In this document: in pieces, positions 1 through 5,717 of the stretch
Numbering within the stretch: position 1 is the first letter of the stretch
Layout of the letters: the number at the start of each line of letters is the position of its first letter
Source of the DNA: Bacteroidales bacterium
GTDB taxonomy: Bacteria > Bacteroidota > Bacteroidia > Bacteroidales > UBA932
DNA: 9,149 bases
Assembly: GCA_016285215.1 (NCBI GenBank)
Contig: JAEEQI010000099.1
Location: forward strand, 1-9,149
Direction of reading: 5' to 3'
Position numbers and translations under genes: made by a program
The notes under the pieces: model-generated
Database searches by the model: none
What the model was told of the DNA's origin: nothing
Seen by the model: the letters and a program-made list of their open reading frames with translations, nothing else

Positions 1-854
1 CCGCTGCTTATAACCACGTGCCTATGATGGAGGACAACCCTTCCGAGGCGGTTCTCAATAACATCTGTGGTACCAAGATTATTGCCGACCTCAGCGTAGC
101 CTGCGGGGTGAAGAAGTTTGTGATGATCTCCACAGACAAGGCCGTGAATCCCACCAATGTGATGGGCTGCAGCAAGCGTATCTGCGAGATTTACGTCCAG
201 AGTCTGGACCGCAAGCTCAAGCTGGAAGCCTTGGAGAAGCGCAAAGCCAAAGTAACCGGCAAGGGCGGCAGCAAAGACGGTATTGAGTTCACGCAGTTCG
301 TGACAACGCGTTTTGGCAATGTGCTGGGTTCCAACGGTTCCGTGATTCCGCTGTTCCGTGAGCAAATCAAGAAGGGCGGTCCCGTTACGGTGACCGATGA
401 AAATATCGTGCGTTTCTTTATGCTCATCCCCGAGGCCTGCAAACTGGTGCTGGAAGCCGGTACCAAGGGCAACGGCGGTGAGATTTTTGTCTTTGATATG
501 GGCGCGCCCGTAAAGATTGCAGACCTGGCCAAGCGTATGATTGCTCTCTCCGGTGCCCGTAACGTGAAGATCGAGTACACCGGCCTCCGTGAGGGTGAGA
601 AGCTCTACGAAGAGGTGCTTAACGAGATGGAGGGCACTAAGCCCACCTTCCACGAGAAGATCCGTATTGCGCAAGTCCGTGAGTACGACTATGACGAGGT
701 AAACAAGGAGATTGAAGACCTCTTTGAAACCGCCAAGGAGTACGACAATATGGCCACCGTCCGCAAGATGAAGGAAATGGTCCCCGAATACAAATCCAAC
801 AACTCCGTCTACGAGAAACTCGATGCCGAGTTATCTGCACGGGGGGGGGTATGA
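1..854 (+). CDS. UDP-sugar 4,6-dehydratase, FlaA1/CapD/PglF type (5' end cut off by the window)
   Basis: C-terminal part of an extended short-chain dehydrogenase that dehydrates and epimerises UDP-GlcNAc-like sugars for capsule, O-antigen or glycan synthesis. The reading frame is open from base 3, upstream of the first in-frame GTG at 18, so the start lies outside the window; 283 residues are visible. Full-length relatives of the long form are about 600-650 aa with N-terminal membrane helices, not visible here. Seen: MISTDKAVNPTNVMG, with the Thr-Asp-Lys triad this family uses for dehydration. The usual YxxxK is MGCSK, Met replacing Tyr, as is normal in this subfamily. Also seen are RFGNVLGSNGSVIPLF, RFFMLIPEA and GLREGEKLYEE. 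A Lys-rich stretch of about 20 residues separates the MGCSK segment from FVTTRFGNV. A G9 run (841-849) encodes the last residues. purT follows 19 bases later with no visible promoter between, so cotranscription is likely. Family is sure; exact substrate is not. Confidence 0.9.
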   Translation, partial: AAYNHVPMMEDNPSEAVLNNICGTKIIADLSVACGVKKFVMISTDKAVNPTNVMGCSKRICEIYVQSLDRKLKLEALEKRKAKVTGKGGSKDGIEFTQFVTTRFGNVLGSNGSVIPLFREQIKKGGPVTVTDENIVRFFMLIPEACKLVLEAGTKGNGGEIFVFDMGAPVKIADLAKRMIALSGARNVKIEYTGLREGEKLYEEVLNEMEGTKPTFHEKIRIAQVREYDYDEVNKEIEDLFETAKEYDNMATVRKMKEMVPEYKSNNSVYEKLDAELSARGGV

Positions 855-873
855 GTAAAATATAAAACGAACT

Positions 874-2058
874 ATGGTAAGAATCGGAACTCCGCTCACC
901 AAGGTTGCCAAGAAAGCCTTGCTGTGCGGCTCGGGAGAATTGGGCAAAGAGGTTGCCCTTGAATTGCAGCGTTACGGCGTAGAAGTGATTGCGCTGGACA
1001 GATACGAGAACGCGCCCGCTATGCAGGTGGCCCATCGCAGCTACGTCCTGTCAATGCTCGACGGCCCCAAACTCCGTGAAATCATAGAGACGGAAAAGCC
1101 CGACCTCATCATCCCCGAGGTGGAAGCCATCGCTACCCCCACGCTGGTGGAACTGGAGAAGGAGGGTTACCACGTCATTCCCACGGCCAACGCGGCTTTC
1201 CTCACAATGAACCGCAAGGGCATCCGCCAGCTGGCTCACGAAAAGCTGGGCCTTCCCACCTCCGAATACCGTTTTGCCGCCACCAGGGCCGAATTTGATG
1301 CGGCCATTGCCGCTGTGGGTACTCCCTGCGTGGTGAAGCCCATCATGAGCTCTTCCGGTCACGGGCAGAGCGTCTGCAAGTCCCCGGCCGATGCTGACAA
1401 ATGCTGGGCCATCGCCCAGGAAGGCGGCCGCGCCGGTGCCGGCGAGGTCATCGTGGAAGGCTTCGTAAAGTTCGATTACGAGATTACCCTCCTCACCGTC
1501 CGTCATGCCGGGGGCACTACGTTCCTCAATCCTATCGGCCATCATCAGGTAGATGGAGATTACCGCGAATCCTGGCAGGCCCAGCCTATGAGCGACAAGG
1601 CCCTGGCCCAGGCGCAGGATATTGCCAAAAAGATTACCGATGCCCTGGGCGGCTATGGTATCTTTGGCGTGGAGATGTTCATCTGCGGGGACGATGTCCT
1701 CTTCAGCGAGGTCTCGCCCCGTCCGCACGATACCGGTATGGTTACGATGATTTCCCAGGATCTTTCCGAGTTCGCCCTCCACGCCCGTGCCGTGCTGGGG
1801 CTTCCCATCCCGTCGGTGAATTTCTTCGGCCCGTCGGCCTCCAAGGCCATTGTGGTGGAAGGTGACACCAATATGGTTGAGTTCGAGAACCTGGAAGAGG
1901 TCCTCTCCGAGCCCAATGTCCAGATCCGCCTCTTTGGCAAGCCTTTCATCAAGGGCCACCGCCGCATGGGTGTCCTCCTGGCCCGCGACGAGACCGTCGA
2001 AAAGGCCCTTGCCAAAGTCGAGCGCGCCTACGCCAAGCTTCGCGTCAAGGTTTACTAA
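874..2058 (+). CDS. purT: Formate-dependent phosphoribosylglycinamide formyltransferase (GAR transformylase 2)
   Basis: Cytoplasmic ATP-grasp enzyme that uses formate and ATP to formylate GAR in de novo purine synthesis, replacing the folate-dependent PurN step. The 394 residues match E. coli PurT (392 aa) almost end to end. Seen: N-terminal GSGELGKEV (19-27), [14 protein letters not shown] (42-55), EVEAIAT (82-88), ATP-grasp lysine in [13 protein letters not shown] (153-165), GGRAGAG (184-190), DGDYRESWQ (227-235), and the metal/substrate segment GVEMF to [14 protein letters not shown]267, E279 and D286 fall at the E. coli positions. RLFGKP (352-357) and RRMGV (363-367) close the C-terminal domain. 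The ATG at 874 gives the family N-terminus (VRIGTPL). It lies downstream of the sugar dehydratase. Its TAA overlaps the TAG of the convergent ligase gene by 4 bases. No residue of the core motifs is missing. Confidence 0.98.
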   Translation: MVRIGTPLTKVAKKALLCGSGELGKEVALELQRYGVEVIALDRYENAPAMQVAHRSYVLSMLDGPKLREIIETEKPDLIIPEVEAIATPTLVELEKEGYHVIPTANAAFLTMNRKGIRQLAHEKLGLPTSEYRFAATRAEFDAAIAAVGTPCVVKPIMSSSGHGQSVCKSPADADKCWAIAQEGGRAGAGEVIVEGFVKFDYEITLLTVRHAGGTTFLNPIGHHQVDGDYRESWQAQPMSDKALAQAQDIAKKITDALGGYGIFGVEMFICGDDVLFSEVSPRPHDTGMVTMISQDLSEFALHARAVLGLPIPSVNFFGPSASKAIVVEGDTNMVEFENLEEVLSEPNVQIRLFGKPFIKGHRRMGVLLARDETVEKALAKVERAYAKLRVKVY

Positions 2059-3707
2059 CGCCTCTGGTAGATATACCGCTTAATGCTTCGTTTGGGTGTT
2101 CGCTCGAAATCTTCGGGCAAATACTCAAACTTTTTTATGTGGGCATAGTTGGGAAGCTCCTTGTTCACGGCCGGAATGCGGGCCGACAGGTAGGCCTGTA
2201 CCTCCTCGCTTCCCATACCGTTCTGGGCGGCTTTGGGGAAGTCGGGGTAGATGAGGGCGGTGAGGCCGTCCTGGTCTTCAATCACCAGGGAGTCCACTAC
2301 ATAGTCTAGGTTATTGAGGACTCCTTCCAGCTCTTCGGGGTAGATGTTCTGGCCCGAGGGGCCCAGGATCATGCATTTTGTTCGGCCTTTTAAATAGAGG
2401 AAGCCGTCCTGGTCCATGACTCCCATGTCTCCTGTGCGGAGCCAGCCGTCGGCCGTGAAGGTCTGGGCGGTGGCTTCGGGGTTTTTGTAATAGCCCAGGA
2501 ACACGTTGGCTCCGCTTACCTGCACTTCGCCGGGGATGTTCTGCGGGTCTTCGGAGTCTATGCGGATGGTCATGTGTGGGACGGCTACGCCGCAGGAGCC
2601 CATCCGGGCCTGGCCGTACCGGGCGTGGGAGATGAGCGGGCCGCACTCGGTCATGCCGTAGCCCACGGTAAAGGGGAAGTCAATGCTGCGGAAGAACTTT
2701 TCCACCTCGGGGTTTACGGCGGCTCCACCCACCACCAGTTCCAGGAAGTTGCCTCCGAAGGTGGCCGTAAGCTCGTCCTTGATGCGTTTCCGCAGGTACT
2801 GGTCCAGCAGGGGAATGCGGAAGAAGAAGCGGTTGCGGTCTAATATCGGCCTTAATTTGGCGCGGTAAATCTTTTCCACTATCAGCGGCACGGCTACGAT
2901 GATGCGGGGTTTTACCGTCTCCATGGCCTCGACGATGATCTTGGGGCTGGGCATCCGGGTGAGAAAGTGCACGTGCATCCCCAGGGCCATTTCCATGAGG
3001 AAGTCAAACATGAGACCCAGCATGTGGGCCAGGGGGAGCATGGACACCACGTTGTCGCCGGCCTTGAGTTCGGGGAACTTCCGGAACCCGAACTCCATGT
3101 TGGACCACAGCGACCGGTAGGGGATCATCACGCCTTTGGAGAACCCGGAGGTCCCCGACGTATAGTTAATGACCGCCAGCTCGTCCGGAGAGTCTGCATA
3201 ATAGTGGAGGTCTTCCGGGGTAAATTCGCTGGGATATTGATGGCCGAAGCTCTCGTTCAGGTGGTTCCTCACGTTCTGCAGCTGCGGGCTCTCGGCATAG
3301 AAGAGTTTGAGGGTGTTGATGTGCACCACCACCTGCAGGGAGGGCATCTCCTCTATGTTGAGGCCTTCCCAGACTACCTCGTCTACAAAGAGCACGCGGG
3401 CTTCGGAATGGTTCACCAGGTGATGGACGCTGCCGGGCTTGAACTCGTGAAGGATGGGCACCGGCACCGCTCCGTAGGTGATGGCCGCCATGAAGCTCAC
3501 GCCCCAGTTGGCCTGGTTGCGGGAGCAGATGGCCACTTTGTCACCTTTGTTAAGATGGCATTGATCAAATGCTATATGGATTTTGGCTATGCGTCTGGCA
3601 ACGTCGCTGTATTTGAGGGTGACTCCGTTATAGTTGGATAGCGCAGGTTTGTCCCAGTTTTTCCGGAAGCTTTCCTGCAGCAATAGATTGACCGATTTGA
3701 ATTCCAT
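2055..3707 (-). CDS. AMP-dependent acyl-CoA synthetase / long-chain fatty acid--CoA ligase
   Basis: ANL-superfamily adenylate-forming enzyme, 550 aa, expected to activate a fatty acid with ATP and load it onto CoA. Seen: phosphate-binding loop [13 protein letters not shown] (182-194), PLAHMLGL (225-232), [14 protein letters not shown] (326-339), adenine motif YGMTECGPL (350-358), [21 protein letters not shown] (393-413), ribose-binding Asp in GWLRTGDMG (D427), hinge LYLKGRTK (437-444) and the C-terminal TPKRSIKR (537-544). The C-terminal catalytic Lys is K539 or K543. The last motif is typical of Bacteroidota members annotated as long-chain fatty acid ligases. I chose ATG at 3707: the reading frame stays open to 3887, but residues before [10 protein letters not shown] are low-complexity, would overlap the divergent regulator and would cross this gene's own promoter. 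No signal peptide is visible. The acyl substrate cannot be determined. Confidence 0.92.
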   Translation of the reverse strand: MEFKSVNLLLQESFRKNWDKPALSNYNGVTLKYSDVARRIAKIHIAFDQCHLNKGDKVAICSRNQANWGVSFMAAITYGAVPVPILHEFKPGSVHHLVNHSEARVLFVDEVVWEGLNIEEMPSLQVVVHINTLKLFYAESPQLQNVRNHLNESFGHQYPSEFTPEDLHYYADSPDELAVINYTSGTSGFSKGVMIPYRSLWSNMEFGFRKFPELKAGDNVVSMLPLAHMLGLMFDFLMEMALGMHVHFLTRMPSPKIIVEAMETVKPRIIVAVPLIVEKIYRAKLRPILDRNRFFFRIPLLDQYLRKRIKDELTATFGGNFLELVVGGAAVNPEVEKFFRSIDFPFTVGYGMTECGPLISHARYGQARMGSCGVAVPHMTIRIDSEDPQNIPGEVQVSGANVFLGYYKNPEATAQTFTADGWLRTGDMGVMDQDGFLYLKGRTKCMILGPSGQNIYPEELEGVLNNLDYVVDSLVIEDQDGLTALIYPDFPKAAQNGMGSEEVQAYLSARIPAVNKELPNYAHIKKFEYLPEDFERTPKRSIKRYIYQRR

Positions 3708-3729
3708 AACTGTTTCAATTTTGGGCCCG

Positions 3730-3761
3730 CAAAGTAGGTTCTTTTTTTTGGCGCTGGCAAA
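3730..3761 (-). promoter_or_regulatory. Bacteroidota-type promoter for the acyl-CoA ligase
   Basis: On the minus strand a TTTG (3761-3758) is followed after 21 bases by TACTTTG (3736-3730), close to the TAnnTTTG -7 box but one base short. It lies 22 bases upstream of the ATG at 3707. An 11-bp dyad (GCAAA-T-TTTGC, 3757-3767) covers the -33 element and could be an operator. Confidence 0.55.
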
Positions 3762-3800
3762 TTTTGCGGAAAAATGGAACAGTATTAGTGTTATTTTTTC

Positions 3801-3808
3801 TACTTTTG
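3801..3808 (+). promoter_or_regulatory. -7 box of the AraC-family regulator promoter
   Basis: TACTTTTG fits TAnnTTTG exactly and sits in a T-rich stretch. No good TTTG lies 19-21 bases upstream. The box ends only 4 bases before the annotated ATG at 3813, so the transcript would start at about that ATG. Either the mRNA is nearly leaderless or translation starts downstream at ATG 3843. Confidence 0.6.
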
Positions 3809-3812
3809 CACT

Positions 3813-4655
3813 ATGAATAGTGTGAATTATGCCGATGGCGACATGGTGGTCGTAGACAGCCTGGACGCCTTCCTCCATACAGACCATGCTCTGGAGGGGA
3901 TGATTCTTTCCATGATTGTGGTTTCGGGCCGGCTCCGGCTCTCCTTTGGCGGAAAGCCCATCGAGGTGGGGAAGTCCGATATCCTCATCTGTCCTCCGCG
4001 GTCAGTGTTGGCCGGTTTTCGGCCCTCTAAAGACTTCCACGGGCTTCTGTTTGGCATGTCCTACACCAAGTTCCAGAAGACGGTGGGGGCTTCCGGCGGC
4101 CGCCTCTGGTCTGTGATGATGTACGCCATGGAGCATCCTGTCTTCCACATGAACCAGGCCGAAATGAGCATAGCCAGCCACTTCTTCTATCTCTTTGAGG
4201 AGAAGCTCGCCGGCTCCCGCGACTACTATTACAAGGAGGTGATGCAGTCCCTGATGACCGCCGCCTTCTACGAGGTCAGCATCATCGTCGAGCGCAATAT
4301 GAAGTATGGCCGAAGCGCCCTCTTCCAGCAGAAGGACCTCGTCTTCCGCCGCTTCCTGGAACTGCTGGCGGTCTCCGAGGGCCAGCGCCGTTCCGTGGCC
4401 TTCTACGCCCGCCAGCTCTGCATCACGCCCAAGTACCTGTCGGCCGCCGTCAAGCAGGCGAGTGGCCGCACGGCCATGGCCTGGATCCACTCCCACATGC
4501 TGGATGCCATCTCCCACGAGCTCCGCTTCTCCGACCGCTCCATCAAAGAAATCGCCGTGGGCTTCGGTTTCACCAACCTCTCCACCTTTGGCAAGTTCGT
4601 TCGCTCCCGCCTCGGCTCCTCCCCCCGCTCCTACCGCAAGTCTGCCCTGGGGTAG
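3813..4655 (+). CDS. AraC/XylS-family transcriptional regulator
   Basis: A 280-aa DNA-binding regulator. Residues about 10-90 look like a cupin-type ligand-binding half (SGRLRLSFGG, VGKSDILICPPRS, LLFGMS), and 100-170 form a helical linker. The C-terminal AraC domain carries two helix-turn-helix units: SVAFYARQLCITPKYLSAAVK (194-214) and SIKEIAVGFGF plus TNLSTFGKFVRSRLGSSPRSYRK (243-276). The second has the AraC signature order (IAVGFGF, STF, KFVRSRLGSSP, YR). Like many Bacteroidales members, it has an N-terminal domain that names no ligand. It is divergent from the acyl-CoA ligase with a 105-bp shared region, so control of that gene and of itself is the natural guess (inference). The start is uncertain: ATG 3813 lies 4 bases past the -7 box, and ATG 3843 (residue 11) would leave a normal short leader and still keep the cupin part. 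No Shine-Dalgarno sequence precedes either. Confidence 0.9.
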   Translation: MNSVNYADGDMVVVDSLDAFLHTDHALEGMILSMIVVSGRLRLSFGGKPIEVGKSDILICPPRSVLAGFRPSKDFHGLLFGMSYTKFQKTVGASGGRLWSVMMYAMEHPVFHMNQAEMSIASHFFYLFEEKLAGSRDYYYKEVMQSLMTAAFYEVSIIVERNMKYGRSALFQQKDLVFRRFLELLAVSEGQRRSVAFYARQLCITPKYLSAAVKQASGRTAMAWIHSHMLDAISHELRFSDRSIKEIAVGFGFTNLSTFGKFVRSRLGSSPRSYRKSALG

Positions 4656-4698
4656 GGCCCGTCCCCGCCCATCATCCTTCCTGGCCTCGACTGTCGTC

Positions 4699-4720
4699 AT
4701 GGCCGACTCCGATCGGCCAT
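4699..4720. repeat. 8-bp perfect hairpin just downstream of the AraC regulator
   Basis: Arms ATGGCCGA (4699-4706) and TCGGCCAT (4713-4720) with a 6-base loop, 44 bases past the regulator stop codon. No T-run follows, so it is not a classical intrinsic terminator. Confidence 0.6.
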
Positions 4721-4736
4721 CTCCCACCCCGGGCGT

Positions 4737-4819
4737 GGTAGACGTGCCAATTCTTGTCCCGTCTACTGCGTTTTGGGTACCTTTTCGCGGTAGATGGGAC
4801 ACTTTCCGGCACGTCTACC
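4737..4819. repeat. Nested 83-bp hairpin (12-bp outer stem, 15-bp inner stem)
   Basis: Outer arms GGTAGACGTGCC (4737-4748) and GGCACGTCTACC (4808-4819) are perfectly complementary. After a symmetric 7-by-7 internal loop, inner arms 4756-4770 (GTCCCGTCTACTGCG) and 4786-4800 (CGCGGTAGATGGGAC) pair at all 15 positions if two G-U pairs are allowed. The apical loop is 15 bases. An alternative fold exists: GCGGTAGA (4787-4794) with TCTACCGC (4814-4821). The wobble pairs suit an RNA read from this strand. Confidence 0.75.
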
Positions 4820-4835
4820 GCACCTTGACCCTCCC

Positions 4836-5003
4836 TAAAGCACACTTTCGGCCTTCTGCGCCACTTTTTGTGCTTTACCCCCTCTCCTTGACCTGGTCTA
4901 AAGCACACTTTTGGCCCCTGAACCCACGAACTGTGCTTTAAGTGGGGTCTTTACCCTGTGGTAAAGCACACTTTTGGCCGCAGAACCCACAAACTGTGCT
5001 TTA
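4836..5003. repeat. Three-copy 63-bp tandem array of 42-bp palindromic elements
   Basis: Elements at 4836-4877, 4899-4940 and 4962-5003 are each exactly 42 bp, bounded by perfect 9-bp arms TAAAGCACA and TGTGCTTTA. The 21-bp spacers are also related: those before copies 1 and 2 share TTGACC at the same offset (4825, 4888), and the third is diverged. The period is exactly 63 bp, about six helical turns. Copies 2 and 3 also share loop sequence (CTTTTGGCC, then GAACCCAC), and copy 1 is more diverged inside. The arms are invariant, so there is no covariation evidence for RNA; repeated binding sites fit equally well. Confidence 0.85.
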
Positions 5004-5060
5004 AGTATTGGTTAAGTATATGCTTTGACCCCGTCTACCGTCGCAGGTCAGGCCCCAAAA

Positions 5061-5096
5061 CGTCGCCGGTCCGCATTTTTCTCTTGACCGGCGACG
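5061..5096. repeat. 11-bp perfect GC-rich hairpin
   Basis: Arms CGTCGCCGGTC (5061-5071) and GACCGGCGACG (5086-5096) with a 14-base T-rich loop. Flanking AAAA and TTTT could extend the stem after one mismatch, which gives an intrinsic-terminator look on either strand. Confidence 0.7.
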
Positions 5097-5121
5097 CTTT
5101 TCGCTCTCCTACGCATTCTAA

Positions 5122-5201
5122 CGTCGCAGGCCAACAAAAAAACGCGGACCTGGGACACTTTCTTCCCCCACCCGCGACACTTTCTTCCCTCACCTGCGAT
5201 G
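5122..5201. repeat. Nested dyad containing a doubled 22-bp direct repeat
   Basis: Outer arms CGTCGCAGG (5122-5130) and CCTGCGATG (5193-5201) pair at 8 of 9 positions, with a G-T at the ninth. Inner arms CGCGG (5143-5147) and CCGCG (5172-5176) are perfect. GACACTTTCTTCCC occurs twice, at 5154-5167 and 5176-5189, a 22-bp period. The 12-mer TGGGACACTTTC here (5151-5162) also occurs at 4795-4806 in the nested hairpin. Confidence 0.6.
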
Positions 5202-5310
5202 CTATTCCCTTCTTCTACGGCCCTGAGCGAGCACTCTCAGAAGAAGCGCTGGAGACAGTGCAACGCCACCACCACGTATGGTGCCATTCGGTGGCCGGTG
5301 CCAGCGTGTT

Positions 5311-5346
5311 GCACAACGTTTGCCGACAAGCGGCAAACTGTTGCGC
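5311..5346. repeat. Hairpin with 8-bp core stem and 5-base loop
   Basis: GTTTGCCG (5318-5325) pairs with CGGCAAAC (5331-5338) around loop ACAAG. A one-base bulge then CAAC/GTTG extends the stem. No U-tract follows. Confidence 0.65.
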
Positions 5347-5373
5347 CCTTTCTTTAACCTACACCCCAAAAGA

Positions 5374-5387
5374 GTTGCCATGGCAAC
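5374..5387. repeat. 14-bp perfect palindrome GTTGCCATGGCAAC
   Basis: An uninterrupted self-complementary 14-mer, more like a dimeric protein site than an RNA hairpin since it has no loop. GTTGC or GCAAC recurs many times between 5259 and 5664, including a tandem GGGCAAC pair at 5536-5549. Confidence 0.6.
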
Positions 5388-5476
5388 GTTCGTCACATGC
5401 CCGATGGTTCAAAGGTTGGCACACATTTATTCGGGGGTCGGGTGCCGGGCCTACGGCCCAAGAAGGAAGACCCCGG

Positions 5477-5513
5477 AGAAGGGATGGGGCCCCGGGAGGC
5501 CCCCATCCCTTCT
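5477..5513 (+). terminator. Strong hairpin followed by a U-rich run, intrinsic-terminator-like
   Basis: Perfect 13-bp arms AGAAGGGATGGGG (5477-5489) and CCCCATCCCTTCT (5501-5513), loop of 11 bases, then TTCTTTTTCTC on the plus strand. It would stop rightward transcripts coming from the AraC regulator side before they oppose the phosphatase operon. It is 820 bp past the regulator stop, so it may instead belong to an unrecognised RNA ending here. Confidence 0.55.
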
Positions 5514-5545
5514 TTCTTTTTCTCTGCCTGAAAGTGGGCAACGGG

Positions 5546-5588
5546 CAACCCCTTCATGAGCCATTTAATTGAGCTCGTGAAGGGGTTG
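5546..5588. repeat. 16-bp hairpin flanking an AT-rich loop
   Basis: CAACCCCTTCATGAGC (5546-5561) pairs with GCTCGTGAAGGGGTTG (5573-5588) with one T-G position. The loop is 11 bases (CATTTAATTGA). This is the longest stem in the region. No U-tract lies on either side. Confidence 0.7.
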
Positions 5589-5595
5589 TTCCGTA

Positions 5596-5623
5596 GCAGC
5601 CGGATGTCGTATACTCCGGCTGC
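5596..5623. repeat. 9-bp perfect hairpin
   Basis: Arms GCAGCCGGA (5596-5604) and TCCGGCTGC (5615-5623) with a 10-base loop, starting 7 bases after the preceding 16-bp hairpin. Confidence 0.65.
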
Positions 5624-5656
5624 GGTGCCTTCCGTTCCTTTGCCTTTCCGTTGCAG

Positions 5657-5713
5657 CGGGCAACAGACGAAGTCTGTAGCCGCCGAGCCTCGTTACCGAG
5701 GCGGCGGTGCCCG
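5657..5713. other. Potential compact three-way-junction structure
   Basis: Closing stem CGGGCA (5657-5662) with TGCCCG (5708-5713). Inside it are hairpin ACAGAC-GAA-GTCTGT (5663-5677) and hairpin CCGCC plus GCCTC (5680-5691, 2-base GA bulge) pairing with GAGGC plus GGCGG (5698-5707). Only two bases of the junction are unpaired. It ends 4 bases from the phosphatase stop, so on the minus strand it would lie in that gene's 3' untranslated region. A competing hairpin, CCGAAT (5711-5716) with ATTCGG (5726-5731), overlaps it. It does not have tRNA loops. Structure is seen; function is unknown. Confidence 0.5.
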
Positions 5714-5717
5714 AATC

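Larger units (their letters stand above)
4656..5717. other. 1.06-kb gene-free region dense in inverted repeats
   Basis: I find no credible protein here. The two longest open frames have no recognisable motif: one is the out-of-frame continuation of the regulator gene, the other a frame rich in His, Pro, Cys and Arg. Instead there are at least ten hairpins or dyads, most with arms of 8-16 bp, spaced every 30-110 bases and listed separately. Pyrimidines dominate the plus strand to about 5200. The region separates the convergent regulator (plus) and the peroxiredoxin/phosphatase operon (minus), so both transcripts could run into it. It could be a structured RNA, an array of protein-binding palindromes, or an accumulation of mobile palindromic repeats. 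Confidence 0.8.

Noticed and set aside
1051..1959. Long minus-strand open frame opposite purT
   Set aside because: It mirrors purT codons in a GC-rich gene; purT matches its family end to end.
3708..3887. N-terminal extension of the acyl-CoA ligase to 610 aa
   Set aside because: It overlaps the divergent regulator, passes through the gene's own promoter, and encodes residues unlike the family; [10 protein letters not shown] at 3707 is the natural start.
4699..4720. Intrinsic terminator of the AraC regulator
   Set aside because: The hairpin is good but no T-run follows on the plus strand, so I list it only as a repeat.
4306..4941. 211-codon frame overlapping the AraC regulator
   Set aside because: It is a shifted frame of a clear AraC domain, rich in Ser, Pro and Ala, and continues into the repeat array by chance.
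4836..5003. CRISPR array
   Set aside because: Only three units; each repeat is a 42-bp element with a long variable interior and the 21-bp spacers are related to each other; no cas gene is present.
5011..5017. Integron attC site (GTTAAGT fits GTTRRRY)
   Set aside because: No matching RYYYAAC partner at the right place, and no integrase or cassette arrangement in the window.
4958..5572. 204-codon open frame on the plus strand in the hairpin region
   Set aside because: No recognisable motif, biased towards Cys, His, Arg and Pro, and it runs through several hairpins, so it looks like a chance frame.
5657..5713. tRNA gene
   Set aside because: The fold is a three-way junction without an anticodon arm, T-loop or CCA end; no other tRNA-like cloverleaf was found.
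4656..5717. Insertion sequence or miniature transposon as one unit
   Set aside because: No transposase and no pair of terminal inverted repeats or target duplication bounds the whole region; the palindromes are local.
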